Notes: generated by a model from the sequence alone, not told the origin. DNA of 64,000 nucleotides from Caulobacter sp. S45 (GCF_009765965.1 NZ_LMUL01000014.1:314557-378556); one strand, 5' to 3'. Shown: positions 27,537 through 38,166, numbered from the stretch's first letter. Program-made: numbers and translations.

Positions 27537-28379
27537 TCAAAGCTGCCGGGCGCGGGCGATGGCGGCGTCCACCGCGGACTGTAGCAGCGGCGTGAAGCCA
27601 TGCTCGCCTTCCAGGATCGCCAAGCCGGCCGCCGTCGTCCCGCCCTTGCTGGTGACTGCGTGCTTGAGGGCTGTGACCTGGTCCAGCGTCTCCGCCATCG
27701 CGCCCGCGCCGATCAGGGTCTGCACCGCGAACCGCTTGGCCAGTTCCCCGTCCAGGCCCGTCCGTTCGCCCACGGCGGCCAAGGCCTCGGTGAAGGCGAA
27801 ATAGAAGGCGAGCGCGCTGCCCGAGATCGCGGTGACCACGTTCAATTCGTCCTCGGTCTCCACCCAGGCGCCGCCGCCCGCGGGCGCGAACAGGGCGTCG
27901 GTCTTGGTCCGGTCGGAAACGTTGCGCGCCGAGCCGGCGTCAGCCGTGGAGCATAGCGCGGTCAGGCCTTCGCCCTTGGCCACCGCCAGGTTGGGCAGGC
28001 AGCGGATTACCGTGCTCGCCTCCGGCAGCGCCTCGCGCAGGAAGGCGCAACTGACACCCGCCGCCATCGAGATCACCGCCCGGCCCGCGCACAGCGGCGC
28101 GAGGTCTCCGACAATCTCGCGCAGGATCTGTGGCTTCACACCGATCATCACCGCATCGCAGTCCGCGACCTGCGGCGCCGTGGCGTCGGTGACGATCACC
28201 GCCGGCGTACCCGCCAGGCGCGCCGCCATCCGCTCGCGATCCCGGGCGATCACCACCATCCGGGGCGCGCCTTCGTCCCGCGCGAACCCCCGCACCAGGG
28301 CCGAGCCCATGGACCCGCACCCGTAGAAGGCGACACCGCGAAACTGCTCGACTGACGACACGAACGACTGCTCCTTCAC
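27537..28379 (-). CDS. proC: Pyrroline-5-carboxylate reductase
   Basis: ProC reduces 1-pyrroline-5-carboxylate to proline with NAD(P)H. The 280-residue protein has the N-terminal dinucleotide fold (GVAFYGCGSMGSALVRGFAR) and the DAVMIGVKPQILREIV segment. The C-terminal family signature is intact (VTSKGGTTAAGLAILEGE). Upstream, divergent from the DUF885 gene, there is a 7-base inverted repeat GCCGGCT/AGCCGGC at 28413-28428 of unknown role. Confidence 0.94.
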   Translation of the reverse strand: MKEQSFVSSVEQFRGVAFYGCGSMGSALVRGFARDEGAPRMVVIARDRERMAARLAGTPAVIVTDATAPQVADCDAVMIGVKPQILREIVGDLAPLCAGRAVISMAAGVSCAFLREALPEASTVIRCLPNLAVAKGEGLTALCSTADAGSARNVSDRTKTDALFAPAGGGAWVETEDELNVVTAISGSALAFYFAFTEALAAVGERTGLDGELAKRFAVQTLIGAGAMAETLDQVTALKHAVTSKGGTTAAGLAILEGEHGFTPLLQSAVDAAIARARQL

Positions 28380-28483
28380 AATGGGCGCACCTGCGTCCCA
28401 ATCTCAGCTATTGCCGGCTCCAGCCGGCCAGATAGTATAACTTCTACCAAGCGCACGGCCGACGTCGGCAGGGAAATGATCAG

Positions 28484-30241
28484 ATGACCAAGTTTTTTGC
28501 CGGTGTCGGCTGCCTGGCCGCCATCCTGGCGAGCGTATCGGCCGTCCACGCCCAGCCGTCCTCCGCCGACGCAAAATTCAAGAGCATCTACAGCACCGAA
28601 TGGTCCTGGCGGCAGGCCCAGCGCGGCGAGACCGACGAAGACCATCACGGGATCGATCCCCACCTGCCCAAGGTCGACCTCGCCACGCAGCAGGCGCGCC
28701 TCGCCTACTGGACCAAGGTCATGCGCCAGCTCGACACCGTCCACGAAGGCGATCTCTCGCCCAAGGAGAAGGTGAATTACGAGGTCTACAAGGCCCAGAT
28801 CCAAGTCAACATCAACAACCAGACGTTCAAGGAATACGAAAAACCCCTGAACGCCGATACCGCCTTCTGGTCCAACATTGTCGGCGAGGCCCGTCGGCCA
28901 TTCAAGTCGGCCCAGGAATACCGCAACTTCATCTCGCTGATGAACGACATCCCGCGCTACTTCCACGAGGAAGAGACCAATATGCGCGCGGGTCTGAAGC
29001 GCGGCTTCACCCCGCCCAAGGTGACGCTGCAGGGCCGAGACTCCTCGATCAAGTCGGTGGCCGAGGCCAAGTCCCCCGAGGACGTGATCTTCTTCCGCCC
29101 CTTCACCAAATTCCCCGACAGCATCCCCGCCGCCGAGCGTGAACAACTCAAGGCCCAGGCGCTGCAGGCGATCCGCCAATCGGTGGTCCCGGCCTACACC
29201 GAGCTGCTGCATTTCTTCGACGACGAGTACGAGCCCCACGCCCACGTCCCACTCGCCGCCGACACCCTGCCGGACGGCAAGGCCTACTACCAATCCAAGA
29301 TCCTGGAGTTCACCACCACCGAACTGACGCCCGAGCAGATCCACCAGATCGGCCTGGACGAAGTGGCCAAGATCCACGCCGAGATGCTGGCGACGATGAA
29401 GCAGACCGGGTTCAAAGGCAGCTTCCCCGAGTTCCTGCAGTTCCTGCGCACCGACCCGCAGTTCTACGCCAAGACGCCCGACGAGCTGCTGAAGGACGCC
29501 GCCTGGATCGCCAAGGAATTCGACGAGGTGTCGGGCAAGTACTTCGGCTACCTGCCCCGCCAGCGGTTCGGCATCGTGCCGGTGCCGGCCGACCAGGCGC
29601 CCTTCTACACCTCAGGACGAGGCGGACCGGGGACCTATCTGGTCAACACCTACGACCTGCCCTCGCGCGGCCTGTACGCCCTGCCGGCCCTGACCCTGCA
29701 CGAGTCCGCCCCCGGCCACGCCTTCCAGATGCCGATCGCCTCGGAACACAAGGACCTGCCCAAGTTCCGCGAGGTCTACATCTCCGCCTACGGCGAAGGC
29801 TGGGCGCTCTATTGCGAGCGGCTGGGGACCGAGATGGGCATCTACCACACGCCCTACGACAGCTTCGGCATGCTGAGCTACCAGGCCTGGCGCGCCGCGC
29901 GCCTGGTGGTGGACACCGGCATCCACACGCAGGGCTGGACCCGCAAGCAGGCCCAGGACTACCTGCGCGACAACACCGCCCTGTCGAGCCACGAGATCGA
30001 GACCGAGGTGGACCGCTACATCGCCTGGCCGGGCCAGGCCCTGTCCTACTATCTGGGCGAGATGGCGATCTTGAAGGCCCGGCATAAGGCGGAGGCCGCG
30101 CTTGGGCCGAAGTTCAACCTGCGCGCCTTCCACGACTCGGTGCTCGAACTGGGCTCGGTCCCCCTGCCGGTGCTCGAATCCCACATCGACGCCTTCATCG
30201 CCCATGGCGGAACAGGCCCATATCCGGATATGGAGCGGTAA
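28484..30241 (+). CDS. DUF885 family exported protein (putative metallopeptidase)
   Basis: The 585-residue protein begins with a signal peptide ([20 protein letters not shown], then VHAQ) and is predicted periplasmic. The family's HESxPGH motif is intact in [18 protein letters not shown] (about residue 405), with conserved downstream acidic residues in [21 protein letters not shown]885 proteins are gluzincin-like and presumed zinc peptidases, but few have been characterised. It lies 19 bases upstream of the semialdehyde dehydrogenase, so the two may be co-transcribed. Confidence 0.9.
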   Translation: MTKFFAGVGCLAAILASVSAVHAQPSSADAKFKSIYSTEWSWRQAQRGETDEDHHGIDPHLPKVDLATQQARLAYWTKVMRQLDTVHEGDLSPKEKVNYEVYKAQIQVNINNQTFKEYEKPLNADTAFWSNIVGEARRPFKSAQEYRNFISLMNDIPRYFHEEETNMRAGLKRGFTPPKVTLQGRDSSIKSVAEAKSPEDVIFFRPFTKFPDSIPAAEREQLKAQALQAIRQSVVPAYTELLHFFDDEYEPHAHVPLAADTLPDGKAYYQSKILEFTTTELTPEQIHQIGLDEVAKIHAEMLATMKQTGFKGSFPEFLQFLRTDPQFYAKTPDELLKDAAWIAKEFDEVSGKYFGYLPRQRFGIVPVPADQAPFYTSGRGGPGTYLVNTYDLPSRGLYALPALTLHESAPGHAFQMPIASEHKDLPKFREVYISAYGEGWALYCERLGTEMGIYHTPYDSFGMLSYQAWRAARLVVDTGIHTQGWTRKQAQDYLRDNTALSSHEIETEVDRYIAWPGQALSYYLGEMAILKARHKAEAALGPKFNLRAFHDSVLELGSVPLPVLESHIDAFIAHGGTGPYPDMER

Positions 30242-30260
30242 GAAGATTGGGAGTGATAGC

Positions 30261-31829
30261 GTGACCATCACCGGCGAAATCATCATCGGCTCCGCGCTCG
30301 TCCGTGGGGCCGAGACCTATCAGGCCATCGACCCCTCCACCGGCCAGGCGCTCGACCCGCCGTTCTCGGCCGCCGGCGCCGCCGAGGTGGACCGCGCCTG
30401 CGCGCTGGCCTGGGCCGCCTTCCCCGCCTACCGCGAACTCGACCGCGAGGCGCGCGCCAAGTTCCTGGAGACCATCGCCGACAACATCATGGCGCTGGGC
30501 GACGAGCTGATCGTGCGCGCCATGGCCGAATCCGGCCTGCCGCGCGGACGGCTGGAAGGCGAGCGTGGCCGCACCATCGGCCAGCTCCGCCTCTTCGCCA
30601 CTGTCGTGCGCCAGGGCGACTGGCTGGGCGTGCGGATCGATCCGGCCATGCCCGAGCGCAAGCCGCTGCCCCGCTCCGACATCCGCCTGCGCAAGATCCC
30701 GCTGGGTCCGGTCGCGGTGTTCGGCGCCAGCAACTTCCCGCTGGCCTTCTCGGTGGCGGGCGGCGACACGGCCTCGGCGCTGGCCGCCGGTTGCCCGGTG
30801 GTGGTCAAGGGCCACCCCGCCCATCCCGGCACGGGCGAACTGGTCGGGCGCGCGATCCAGAAGGCGGTCAAGGACTGCGGCCTGCCGGAAGGCGTGTTCA
30901 GCCTGGTCGGCGGCCCGTCGCACGAGCTGAGCGGCGCGCTGGTGCGCGATGCGCGGATCAAGGCGGTGGGCTTCACCGGTTCGCGCGGCGCGGGCCTGGC
31001 GCTGGCTGGCATCGTGGCCTCGCGCCCCGAGCCGATCCCGATCTATGCCGAGATGAGCAGCGTCAATCCGGTCTTCCTGCTGCCCGAGGCGTTGAAGGCG
31101 CGGGCCGAGGCGCTCGGCCAGAGCTTCGTCGGCTCCCTGACCATGGGCGCCGGCCAGTTCTGCACCAATCCCGGCCTGATCTTCGCCGTCGACGGGCCAG
31201 ACCTCGACCGGTTCATGGACGCCGCCAGCCAAGCCCTGGCCGCCAGCCTGCCGTCGGTCATGCTGACCCCCGGCATCCACAAGGCCTATGAGCAGGGCGT
31301 GGACAAGCTGGCCGGCCACGGCGGCGTGCGCGAGCGCGTGCGCGCCCAGACCTGCACCGGGGCCAACCAGGGCCGCGGCGTGCTGTTCGAGACCGACCTG
31401 GCGACCTTCCAGGCCGACCCGGCGCTGGCGCACGAGGTGTTCGGCTCCTCGTCGCTGGTGGTGCGCTGCCCCGACGCAGCGAGCCTCCCGACCGTGATCG
31501 CGCCGTTGGAGGGCCAACTCACCGCGACCCTGCACATGGATGCGGGCGACCAGCCCCTGGCCGCGCGCCTGATCCCGGAACTTGAGCTGCGGGCCGGACG
31601 CATCCTGGCCAACGGCTGGCCGACCGGGGTCGAGGTCAGCCACGCCATGGTCCACGGTGGTCCCTTCCCGGCGACGTCGGACAGCCGCTCGACCTCGGTC
31701 GGGACCCTGGCCATCGAGCGCTTCCTGCGCCCGGTCTCCTACCAGGACATCCCCCAGGCCCTGCTGCCCGACTACATGCGCGATGGCGAACAGACCGTGC
31801 GGCGGTTGGTGGATGGGGCCTGGGTGTAA
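30261..31829 (+). CDS. Alpha-ketoglutarate semialdehyde (2,5-dioxovalerate) dehydrogenase
   Basis: This aldehyde dehydrogenase oxidises 2,5-dioxovalerate to 2-oxoglutarate, the last step of non-phosphorylative pentose and hexuronate breakdown. The GTG start at 30261 ([16 protein letters not shown]) follows TTGGGAG and gives 522 residues. Motifs present are [20 protein letters not shown] (cofactor region), catalytic Glu in [11 protein letters not shown] (about 262) and catalytic Cys in [11 protein letters not shown] (about 300). The sugar dehydratase, AraD1, dehydrogenase and transporter genes 10-16 kb to the left could supply its substrate. Confidence 0.92.
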   Translation: MTITGEIIIGSALVRGAETYQAIDPSTGQALDPPFSAAGAAEVDRACALAWAAFPAYRELDREARAKFLETIADNIMALGDELIVRAMAESGLPRGRLEGERGRTIGQLRLFATVVRQGDWLGVRIDPAMPERKPLPRSDIRLRKIPLGPVAVFGASNFPLAFSVAGGDTASALAAGCPVVVKGHPAHPGTGELVGRAIQKAVKDCGLPEGVFSLVGGPSHELSGALVRDARIKAVGFTGSRGAGLALAGIVASRPEPIPIYAEMSSVNPVFLLPEALKARAEALGQSFVGSLTMGAGQFCTNPGLIFAVDGPDLDRFMDAASQALAASLPSVMLTPGIHKAYEQGVDKLAGHGGVRERVRAQTCTGANQGRGVLFETDLATFQADPALAHEVFGSSSLVVRCPDAASLPTVIAPLEGQLTATLHMDAGDQPLAARLIPELELRAGRILANGWPTGVEVSHAMVHGGPFPATSDSRSTSVGTLAIERFLRPVSYQDIPQALLPDYMRDGEQTVRRLVDGAWV

Positions 31830-31880
31830 GGGCGCCAACCTAGCCCACCCGGAAAGCGCCTGGTCTCACCCCCATCCCGA

Positions 31881-31943
31881 CCTTCCCCCGTCGAAGGGGG
31901 AAGGAGAACAGAGCGCTTCCCCCTCTCCCTCGAGGGGAGAGGG
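31881..31943 (+). repeat. Two-hairpin extragenic palindromic element, possible terminator
   Basis: CCTTCCCCC/GGGGGAAGG (31881-31904) and CCCTCTCCC/GGGAGAGGG (31921-31943, loop TCGAG) are perfect stems. The second stem is identical to that at 14018-14040. It follows the semialdehyde dehydrogenase by about 50 bases and may end that transcript before rnhB. Confidence 0.65.
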
Positions 31944-32075
31944 TCGGGGTGAGGGTGAACGCGCCGCCCATTCCGAAATGCCTTTAGAGGCGCCGGACGC
32001 ATATGCCGTGCGGCTTAGTCGGCCTCACCCAACGCCACGCTTTTGCCCACGCGGCCGGCGCCGTATCACCGGGGG

Positions 32076-32741
32076 GTGAGCCCCCGAATCGCCAAACTGG
32101 CCGGCAAGCCCGGCGTCAGGATCGCAGAGCCGCCCAGCCTGGCGCTCGAGATCCTGCATCCGCCCCCCGTCTGTGGCGTGGACGAGGCCGGTCGGGGGCC
32201 CTGGGCCGGTCCCGTCTCGGCCGCCGCGGTGATCCTCGACCCCGCCCGCACGCCCCCCGGCATCAACGACTCCAAGAAGCTCACCGCCAAGGCCCGAGAG
32301 CGGCTGGCGATCGAGATCAAGGCCTCCGCCATCGCCTGGTGCGTGGCCTACGCCTCGGTCGAGGAGATCGCCGAGCTCAACATCCTGCACGCCACCGGCC
32401 TGGCCATGCGCCGCGCGGTGGAGGGCCTACAGGTCGCCGCCGCCTTCGCCCTGGTCGACGGCAACTATGCGTTCAAGCTGCCCTGTCCCGTGCGCACGGT
32501 GATCGGCGGCGACGGCGTATCGCTCTCCATCGGCGCCGCCTCGATCCTGGCCAAGACCGCCCGCGACGCGGTGATGGCCGAGATGGACGATCTGTACCCC
32601 GGCTACGGCTTCGCCTCCCACAAGGGCTACAACGCCCCCATCCACACCCATGCCCTGCGAACGCTTGGCCCCTGCCCGATCCACCGCCGCAGCTGGGCGC
32701 CGATTAGGCTGTTGCTCGAAGGCGCGGACGAGCCGACATGA
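32076..32741 (+). CDS. rnhB: Ribonuclease HII
   Basis: RNase HII cuts RNA-DNA hybrids and removes misincorporated ribonucleotides. The catalytic core is complete: [20 protein letters not shown] (Asp-Glu pair), [11 protein letters not shown], and the later [21 protein letters not shown] and [14 protein letters not shown] use the GTG at 32076, about 221 residues. Neither it nor the in-frame TTG at 32043 has a clear ribosome site, so the N-terminus is uncertain by 11 residues. Its stop codon overlaps the start of the channel gene by 4 bases. It lies upstream of ccrM. Confidence 0.93.
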   Translation: MSPRIAKLAGKPGVRIAEPPSLALEILHPPPVCGVDEAGRGPWAGPVSAAAVILDPARTPPGINDSKKLTAKARERLAIEIKASAIAWCVAYASVEEIAELNILHATGLAMRRAVEGLQVAAAFALVDGNYAFKLPCPVRTVIGGDGVSLSIGAASILAKTARDAVMAEMDDLYPGYGFASHKGYNAPIHTHALRTLGPCPIHRRSWAPIRLLLEGADEPT

Positions 32742-34561
32742 CCGTGGACGCGGATCACGCCAGACGGCCGACCGCGAGCGGCCTGCCGATCCGCAACCCA
32801 CTGCCGGCCAGCGCGCGCGGACTGCTGGCCCAGGTCCGTTCGCTGGTCCGCTCCAGCGAGATCCTGCTGGTGCTGTTCTCCGGACTAGTCGGGTCGATGG
32901 CCGGCGTCTTCGTCACCCTGATGAGCGACATGTCCCAAGCGGCGCATGTCCTGCTCTTCCATATCGCGCTGGACGAACGGTTGAGCGCCACCGCCCGCGT
33001 CCATCTCCCCACCGCCCTACTGGCCCCGGTCGGCGGCGGCCTGCTGCTCGGCGCGACCGAGATGTGGCGGCGCTGGCGCGGCGGGCGCACGCCGGTCGAT
33101 CCGGTGGAGGCCAACGCCCTGCGCGGCGGACGCATGTCGTTTCGCGACAGCATCCTGGTCAGCCTGCAGACGGTGATCTCCAACGGCTGCGGCGCCTCGG
33201 TAGGACTGGAGGCGGGCTACACCCAGATCGGCGCGGGCCTGGCCTCGCGCATCGGCATCATTCTGAACCTGCGCCGCAGCGACCTGCGCATCATCGTCGG
33301 CGCAGGCGCGGCCGGGGCCATCGCCGCCGCCTTCGCCGCCCCCTTGACCGGCGCCTTCTACGCCTTCGAGCTGATCGTCGGCGTCTACTCGGTGGCCAAT
33401 GTCGCCTCGGTGATGGCGGCGGCCCTGGCGGCGGTGCTGACCACCCAGGCCCTTTCCGGCGCGCCCTACTCCCTGCACGCCCCGCCCATCGCGCCCCTGC
33501 ACAACATCCACTACCTCGCCATCGTGTTGCTGGGCCTGATCGCCAGCGGCATCGGCGTGCTGGTCATGCGGATGGTGGCCTATGTCGAGCGCGCGTTCGA
33601 GTGGACCCGCGCACCGCAGGCCCTGCGTCCGGCCATGGGCGGACTGATCATCGGCGCCCTGGCCCTGATCACGCCCCAGGTGCTGGGCGCCGGTCACGGA
33701 GCGATGAAGCTCGACTGGCCGCTGAATCTGTCGATGCAGACTCTGGCCCTGCTGATCGTGCTGAAGCTCAGCGCCTCGATGATCTCGTTGGGCTCGGGTT
33801 TCCGGGGCGGGCTGTTCTTCGCCTCGCTGTTCGTAGGCTCCCTGCTCGGCAAGCTCTACGGCACCGCGCTGCAGCACCTGATGCCGCACTTCGGGCTGGA
33901 CATCACCGCCTGCACCCTGGCCGGCATGGGCACCATGGCGGTGGCCATCGTCGGCGGCCCGCTGACCATGTCCTTCCTGGTGCTGGAGACCACCGGCGAC
34001 TTCACCCTGACCGGCGCCGTGCTCGCCGCCTGCGTGGCCACCAGCCTGTCGGTGCGCGAGACCTTCGGCTACTCCTTCTCGACTTGGCGGCTTCACCTGC
34101 GCGGCGAGACCATCCGCAGCGCCGCCGACGTCGGCTGGGTGCGCTCGCTGACCGTAGGCCGGCTGATGCGCAAGGACGTCGCCACCATCCCCGACAACGC
34201 CAGTATCGCCGAGTTCCGCCGCCGCTATCCGTTGGGGTCGCGCAACTTCGTCATCGTGCTGGACAGCCAGGACCACTATGCCGGCCTGCTCGCCACCGCC
34301 GAGGCCTTCGCCGCCGAACTGGACGACAAGCTGGCCCGGCCCATCTCGGACCTGGCCAAGCTCAAGGATACGGCCCTGCTGCCCGAGATGAACGTCAAGC
34401 AGGCCATGGACACCTTCGGCTTGGCCGAGGCCGAGACGCTGGCGGTCGTCGATGGCGCGGAGAGCAAGCAGGTGGTCGGCCTGCTCAAGGAGGCCTACGC
34501 CACCCGCCGCTACGCCGAGGCGCTGAACAACGCCAACCGCGACGTGGTCGGCGCGCTTTAA
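32738..34561 (+). CDS. CLC-family chloride channel or transporter with C-terminal CBS domains
   Basis: The 607-residue protein has about ten membrane-embedded helices. CLC filter motifs are recognisable: [15 protein letters not shown] contains the gating glutamate, [16 protein letters not shown] corresponds to the GxFxP region, and [18 protein letters not shown] covers the C-terminal helices. The terminal 150 residues (from [18 protein letters not shown]) look like a CBS pair that could sense nucleotides. The ATG overlaps the rnhB stop codon. Whether it is a channel or a proton antiporter is not decidable here. Confidence 0.9.
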   Translation: MTVDADHARRPTASGLPIRNPLPASARGLLAQVRSLVRSSEILLVLFSGLVGSMAGVFVTLMSDMSQAAHVLLFHIALDERLSATARVHLPTALLAPVGGGLLLGATEMWRRWRGGRTPVDPVEANALRGGRMSFRDSILVSLQTVISNGCGASVGLEAGYTQIGAGLASRIGIILNLRRSDLRIIVGAGAAGAIAAAFAAPLTGAFYAFELIVGVYSVANVASVMAAALAAVLTTQALSGAPYSLHAPPIAPLHNIHYLAIVLLGLIASGIGVLVMRMVAYVERAFEWTRAPQALRPAMGGLIIGALALITPQVLGAGHGAMKLDWPLNLSMQTLALLIVLKLSASMISLGSGFRGGLFFASLFVGSLLGKLYGTALQHLMPHFGLDITACTLAGMGTMAVAIVGGPLTMSFLVLETTGDFTLTGAVLAACVATSLSVRETFGYSFSTWRLHLRGETIRSAADVGWVRSLTVGRLMRKDVATIPDNASIAEFRRRYPLGSRNFVIVLDSQDHYAGLLATAEAFAAELDDKLARPISDLAKLKDTALLPEMNVKQAMDTFGLAEAETLAVVDGAESKQVVGLLKEAYATRRYAEALNNANRDVVGAL

Positions 34562-34615
34562 CCTTTGCTTAGCCAAGTTTGGTGAATCGCCCTTAACCAA
34601 CCGGGCCCCAGATTC
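34558..34615 (+). promoter_or_regulatory. Predicted ccrM control region: CtrA-like box and two GANTC sites
   Basis: TTAA (34558-34561), seven bases, then TTAG (34569-34572) matches the CtrA box TTAA-N7-TTAA in 7 of 8 positions. Two GANTC sites follow, GAATC at 34584-34588 and GATTC at 34611-34615, ahead of the ccrM ATG at 34693. In Caulobacter, ccrM is activated by CtrA and its leader methylation sites tie expression to replication. The box overlaps the last codons of the upstream channel gene. Confidence 0.65.
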
Positions 34616-34659
34616 TCCCTTGTGCTTCTGCGACGACCTCGGCTCTGCCCAAGGCGTAG

Positions 34660-35769
<1,110 letters not shown>

Positions 35770-35778
35770 CGATCTACC

Positions 35779-36060
35779 TGTCGGGCGTCATTCAAATCGA
35801 TTCTTCGGTCACTCAAAACGACTCACACTGAGGAAACCCTTTGAAAAGAGGACTTATCGGCGACAGAGGGATTTTCTAATCGCCATTCCATACGTCTGAA
35901 ATTGCACCCAGCGCAGGCCAAACCTTTAGCTGCAAGAACGACGAGCGCAACTAATGCGTCGTTCCATTTTGCATGGATAACATGACGCCACTGCATTGAG
36001 GGTCTGTCAGCCGTCAGCTTACCTGCAGGACATGTCAGGACTGCAGCGACCAACTGCCAG
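35779..36060. mobile_element. Decayed IS21-like terminus, copy 1
   Basis: The segment starts TGTCGG and holds two imperfect tandem 17-mers of the form GTCAYTCRAAWCGAYTC with a 21-base period, the pattern of IS21-family ends. A diverged second copy begins at 49966. Similarity resumes at 36025-36060 (GACATGTCAGGACTGC against GACATGTCAGCACTGC at 50162-50205). No transposase remains between. Confidence 0.45.
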
Positions 36061-36102
36061 TTAGCAGGTGAGTAACCGACCGTCTAAACATCATCCAAAT
36101 AT

Positions 36103-36114
36103 TCCCGCGCGGGA
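36103..36114. promoter_or_regulatory. Palindrome, candidate operator 1 of the XRE pseudogene
   Basis: TCCCGCGCGGGA is a perfect 12-base palindrome, followed by TGG. The arms TCCCG/CGGGA recur at 36207-36218. Paired palindromes upstream of a HipB-like gene resemble an autoregulatory operator. Confidence 0.4.
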
Positions 36115-36206
36115 TGGCTCGAGCGGGTTTTTGTTGGGGATTTCATGTTTCGGGATTGCCCGAAGGGAAATTAGTTTATCGGGCAGCTGGAATCCTTATT
36201 GCGCAC

Positions 36207-36218
36207 TCCCGAGCGGGA
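36207..36218. promoter_or_regulatory. Palindrome, candidate operator 2 of the XRE pseudogene
   Basis: TCCCGAGCGGGA has the same 5-base arms as the site 104 bases upstream, and both are followed by TG. It ends 45 bases before the ATG of the broken XRE gene. Confidence 0.4.
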
Positions 36219-36263
36219 TGATCCCTTTCCGTTACATCAGCGCAGGAGCGTACCGTGGCCCCC

Positions 36264-36455
36264 ATGGAATTTGGCGAAGCCATACGTAATGAACGCATCG
36301 TGTAGAAGCTGACACAGATTCAATTAGCCGTGAAATCGGGAGTGGGAGTGAGATTTATTTCAGAATTAGAGCGAGGAAAGGAAGGCATTCAGCTGGGAAA
36401 AGCCTTAACGGTGCTCGCCATCCCTAAATTAGAGATTATTTTTTATAAATACTAA
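36264..36455 (+). pseudogene. XRE/HipB-like DNA-binding protein, interrupted by a stop codon
   Basis: The frame from ATG 36264 to TAA 36453-36455 has 63 codons and reads as a HipB-type helix-turn-helix: MEFGEAIRNERIV, then KLTQIQLAVKSGVGVRFISE, LERGKEGIQLGKALTVL. Codon 14 is TAG (36303-36305), so the protein is cut before the helix-turn-helix. The rest of the frame is open, so the nonsense change is recent or the region decayed little. No hipA-like toxin gene follows. Upstream palindromes look like its former operator. Alternatively an internal start could give a shortened protein. Confidence 0.65.
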
Positions 36456-36523
36456 ATTGTTCCGATCAAATTAATAATACCTCTGCTACGCTTCGTTGCA
36501 CCTTAGACTAGGAAAATCGGCTA

Positions 36524-36631
36524 TCAGGTCTCGACGTTACGCAGCGACAGCGAGTACTTGATGTGCATCATCACAACCAATCGGATCACCTCCGGCGAGC
36601 TGTTGAAGTAGCGGAACGGGTACGGGTTCAT
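36524..36631 (-). pseudogene. IS6-family transposase, N-terminal fragment
   Basis: A 35-codon frame starts at ATG 36631 with the IS6 transposase N-terminus: MNPYPFRYFNSSPEVIRLVV then MMHIKYSLSLRNVE. It then ends in TGA. Intact IS6 enzymes continue with a DDE domain of about 200 more residues, which is missing here. The flanking 150 bases to the right show no further element sequence until 36795. Confidence 0.65.
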
Positions 36632-36794
36632 GGCCACCCCCTCTAGCCGCTCTCCCCTACCAATCGGCTATTCTGACAAAGCCCGCCTCCTCAATGCGAC
36701 AGAAGTAGGGGTATCGACGACCCCGCGAGCAAATCACGGGTGACCCCGCCGAGAATCTATTCGCGAGCCCGGGAATGACCATAGGCGCCGGATA

Positions 36795-36976
36795 GGCATT
36801 GTCAGCGCAAATGTTCCGGGTCTAGCTCCGCCTCGGCTGATTCCTGTTTGGAGGCAGCCATCATCGCATTCCGTTGCAGAACAAGGGGGTATGCGGGCGA
36901 CGGACCCTGCAATTCTGATCCATCCACCCTAAAAAGGCGTGAACAGCGGCTTCCGGTAGTTTGGTTTGACAGTGCC
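36795..36976. mobile_element. 182-bp IS6-derived element with both ends (MITE-like)
   Basis: The left end GGCATTGTCAGCGCAAA (36795-36811) and the right end, read outward, GGCACTGTCAAACCAAA (36976-36960), are similar terminal inverted repeats of IS6 type. The internal part to about 36950 is about four-fifths identical by eye to 38417-38560. No transposase coding is left and no target duplication is visible. Confidence 0.45.
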
Positions 36977-36978
36977 AA

Positions 36979-37341
36979 ATGATCTGCGGTGTGGTCCCGG
37001 ACCCCACGGTTGGGCGAGCGATACAACTGATCGAGGCGACAGAGCGCCATCTAGTCCCGGAAAATTCATCGGCGGACGAGGCCGAGGACTGTCGCATCTT
37101 CCTCGACATGGATCTCTCGGTTTTGGGCAGTAACGACGAGGTGTTTGACGCCTACGAGGCGGGGGGTCGCCACGAATACCGGCACGTCCCAGAGGACGCG
37201 TTCAGGCAGGGTCGAGCCGCAATACTCGAGCGCTTTCTAAGCCGGGACCGCCTCTACATGTCTGAGTGGGGCTACGAGCAGTTCGAGGCCAAGGCGCGGG
37301 AGAACTTAGGGCGCTCCCTGCGGGCGCTACGAAAAGCTTAG
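36979..37341 (+). pseudogene. 5'-truncated HD-superfamily phosphohydrolase-like gene
   Basis: A 120-codon frame encodes what looks like the C-terminal half of an HD-family metal-dependent hydrolase (COG4339 type): VGRAIQLIEATERHLVP, CRIFLDMDLSVLGSNDEVFD, YRHVPEDAFRQGRAAILERF, and LYMSEWGYEQFEAKARENLG. The N-terminal half with the HD motif is absent, and the frame begins directly at the edge of the IS6-derived element. I infer that insertion or deletion at this element removed the gene's start. Confidence 0.55.
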
Positions 37342-37342
37342 G

Positions 37343-37717
37343 TTACAGGCCCGGAGCCCGCCAGATTGGGAAGACTTGGTTGGAGGTGCAGGTCATCGCA
37401 TTGATCATGGCTTGGTGATCGCATCCGGGAAGCGCCATCAAGGCGTCCACGACGTCCTTTTCGCCTGTCGAGCCTTGCGGAAACGCGAGGGCCACCTTGT
37501 CGTCTTTGCCGAATAGGAGCCACCAAACGTCGGCTCCCCAAGGCCCAGTGTCGTTGGTTTCTACCGCGACCCCGGTCAGTTCGCTGAGCTGGACGCGCCG
37601 GGATTCGACCTCCGGAGCAGTCAATTCAACTGCGCCGTCCCGAAGAGAAAGCACCCAGCGGCTCTCAGGGTTTAGGCGCTCCTCGCGCTTTTTCTTGAAC
37701 AAGTTCCAAAGCGCCAC
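37343..37717 (-). CDS. Conserved hypothetical protein, 124 residues
   Basis: The ATG at 37717 follows AAGGAG. The protein has a basic N-terminus (MALWNLFKKKREERLNPES) and alternating beta-like segments (RWVLSLRDGAVELTAPE, then GPWGADVWWLLFGKDDKVAL). There is no signal peptide or membrane segment, so it is probably a small cytoplasmic protein. I do not recognise a family. The stop codon faces the truncated HD gene almost directly (one base apart). Amino-acid composition looks like real coding sequence in an otherwise decayed neighbourhood. Confidence 0.65.
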   Translation of the reverse strand: MALWNLFKKKREERLNPESRWVLSLRDGAVELTAPEVESRRVQLSELTGVAVETNDTGPWGADVWWLLFGKDDKVALAFPQGSTGEKDVVDALMALPGCDHQAMINAMTCTSNQVFPIWRAPGL

Positions 37718-37745
37718 GGGAAAGCTCCTTCAAGCTGAGCCTACG

Positions 37746-38007
37746 TCAGAGCTGTCCGGCGTCAAACATTGAACATATGCTCCGCCTGCGCCGTTCGCGC
37801 CGGCGCCTCCCGGCTTCGAAGTTTGTGGGGGGCAGCTCGGCTTGCATGGCCCGACACATCTCCAGCGCCTCGCTGAGCCGCTTGTTCTCGACGATGGCCC
37901 TGATCGACCCACGTGATGGCGCCAGCGCCAGTCGCGACCAAGGCCCCGGCGAAGACCGCAGCAAAAGGCAAGCCCGGACCCAAGGCCAAGAAGGCCGCCA
38001 AAGGCAT
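37746..38007 (-). pseudogene. Possible small membrane protein, frameshifted
   Basis: One frame reads MPLAAFLALGPGLPFAAVFA plus a further hydrophobic stretch (GALVATGAGAITWVDQG). The continuation that looks protein-like is in another frame (IRAIVENKRLSEALEMCRAM, then QAELPPTN). Together they resemble a short anchored protein with a helical tail that has suffered a frameshift. The putative start lies inside an IS6-end-like sequence (GGCATTGTCAGCCCAAA at 38003-38019), so the true 5' end may be lost. Confidence 0.3.
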
Positions 38008-38166
38008 TGTCAGCCCAAACTGGAAATTCCGTAGCCTCTGGCGGCCCGCTCTTTAGTTACGGGGCTTGGTTTGGGCAGAAAACATGGACACCATAAGGCG
38101 TTGGCGAGGTCGGACCGCTGGGCGACCCCTTCATAATCGACATGTGTGAATTTGCGCTGACAGAGC

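Larger units (their letters stand above)
35770..36263. other. Accessory intergenic region right of ccrM
   Basis: About 490 bases without a convincing gene, visibly richer in A and T than the flanking genes. It contains an IS21-like end (35779-35830), a second segment shared with 50162-50205 (36025-36060), and two 12-base palindromes upstream of a broken XRE-type gene. A 73-codon reading frame at 36068-36289 spans the palindromes and shows no protein-like features. Confidence 0.6.

Noticed and set aside
36068-36289. A 73-codon plus-strand frame right of ccrM
   Set aside because: It spans the two operator-like palindromes and overlaps the XRE pseudogene start. There is no ribosome site or protein-like pattern.
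37916-38056. A 46-codon Lys/Ala/Pro-rich frame (MAPAPVATKAPAKTAAKGKP) that looks histone-H1-like
   Set aside because: It overlaps another candidate on the opposite strand and its tail runs into an IS6-end-like sequence. There is no clear ribosome site, so it could be chance low complexity.
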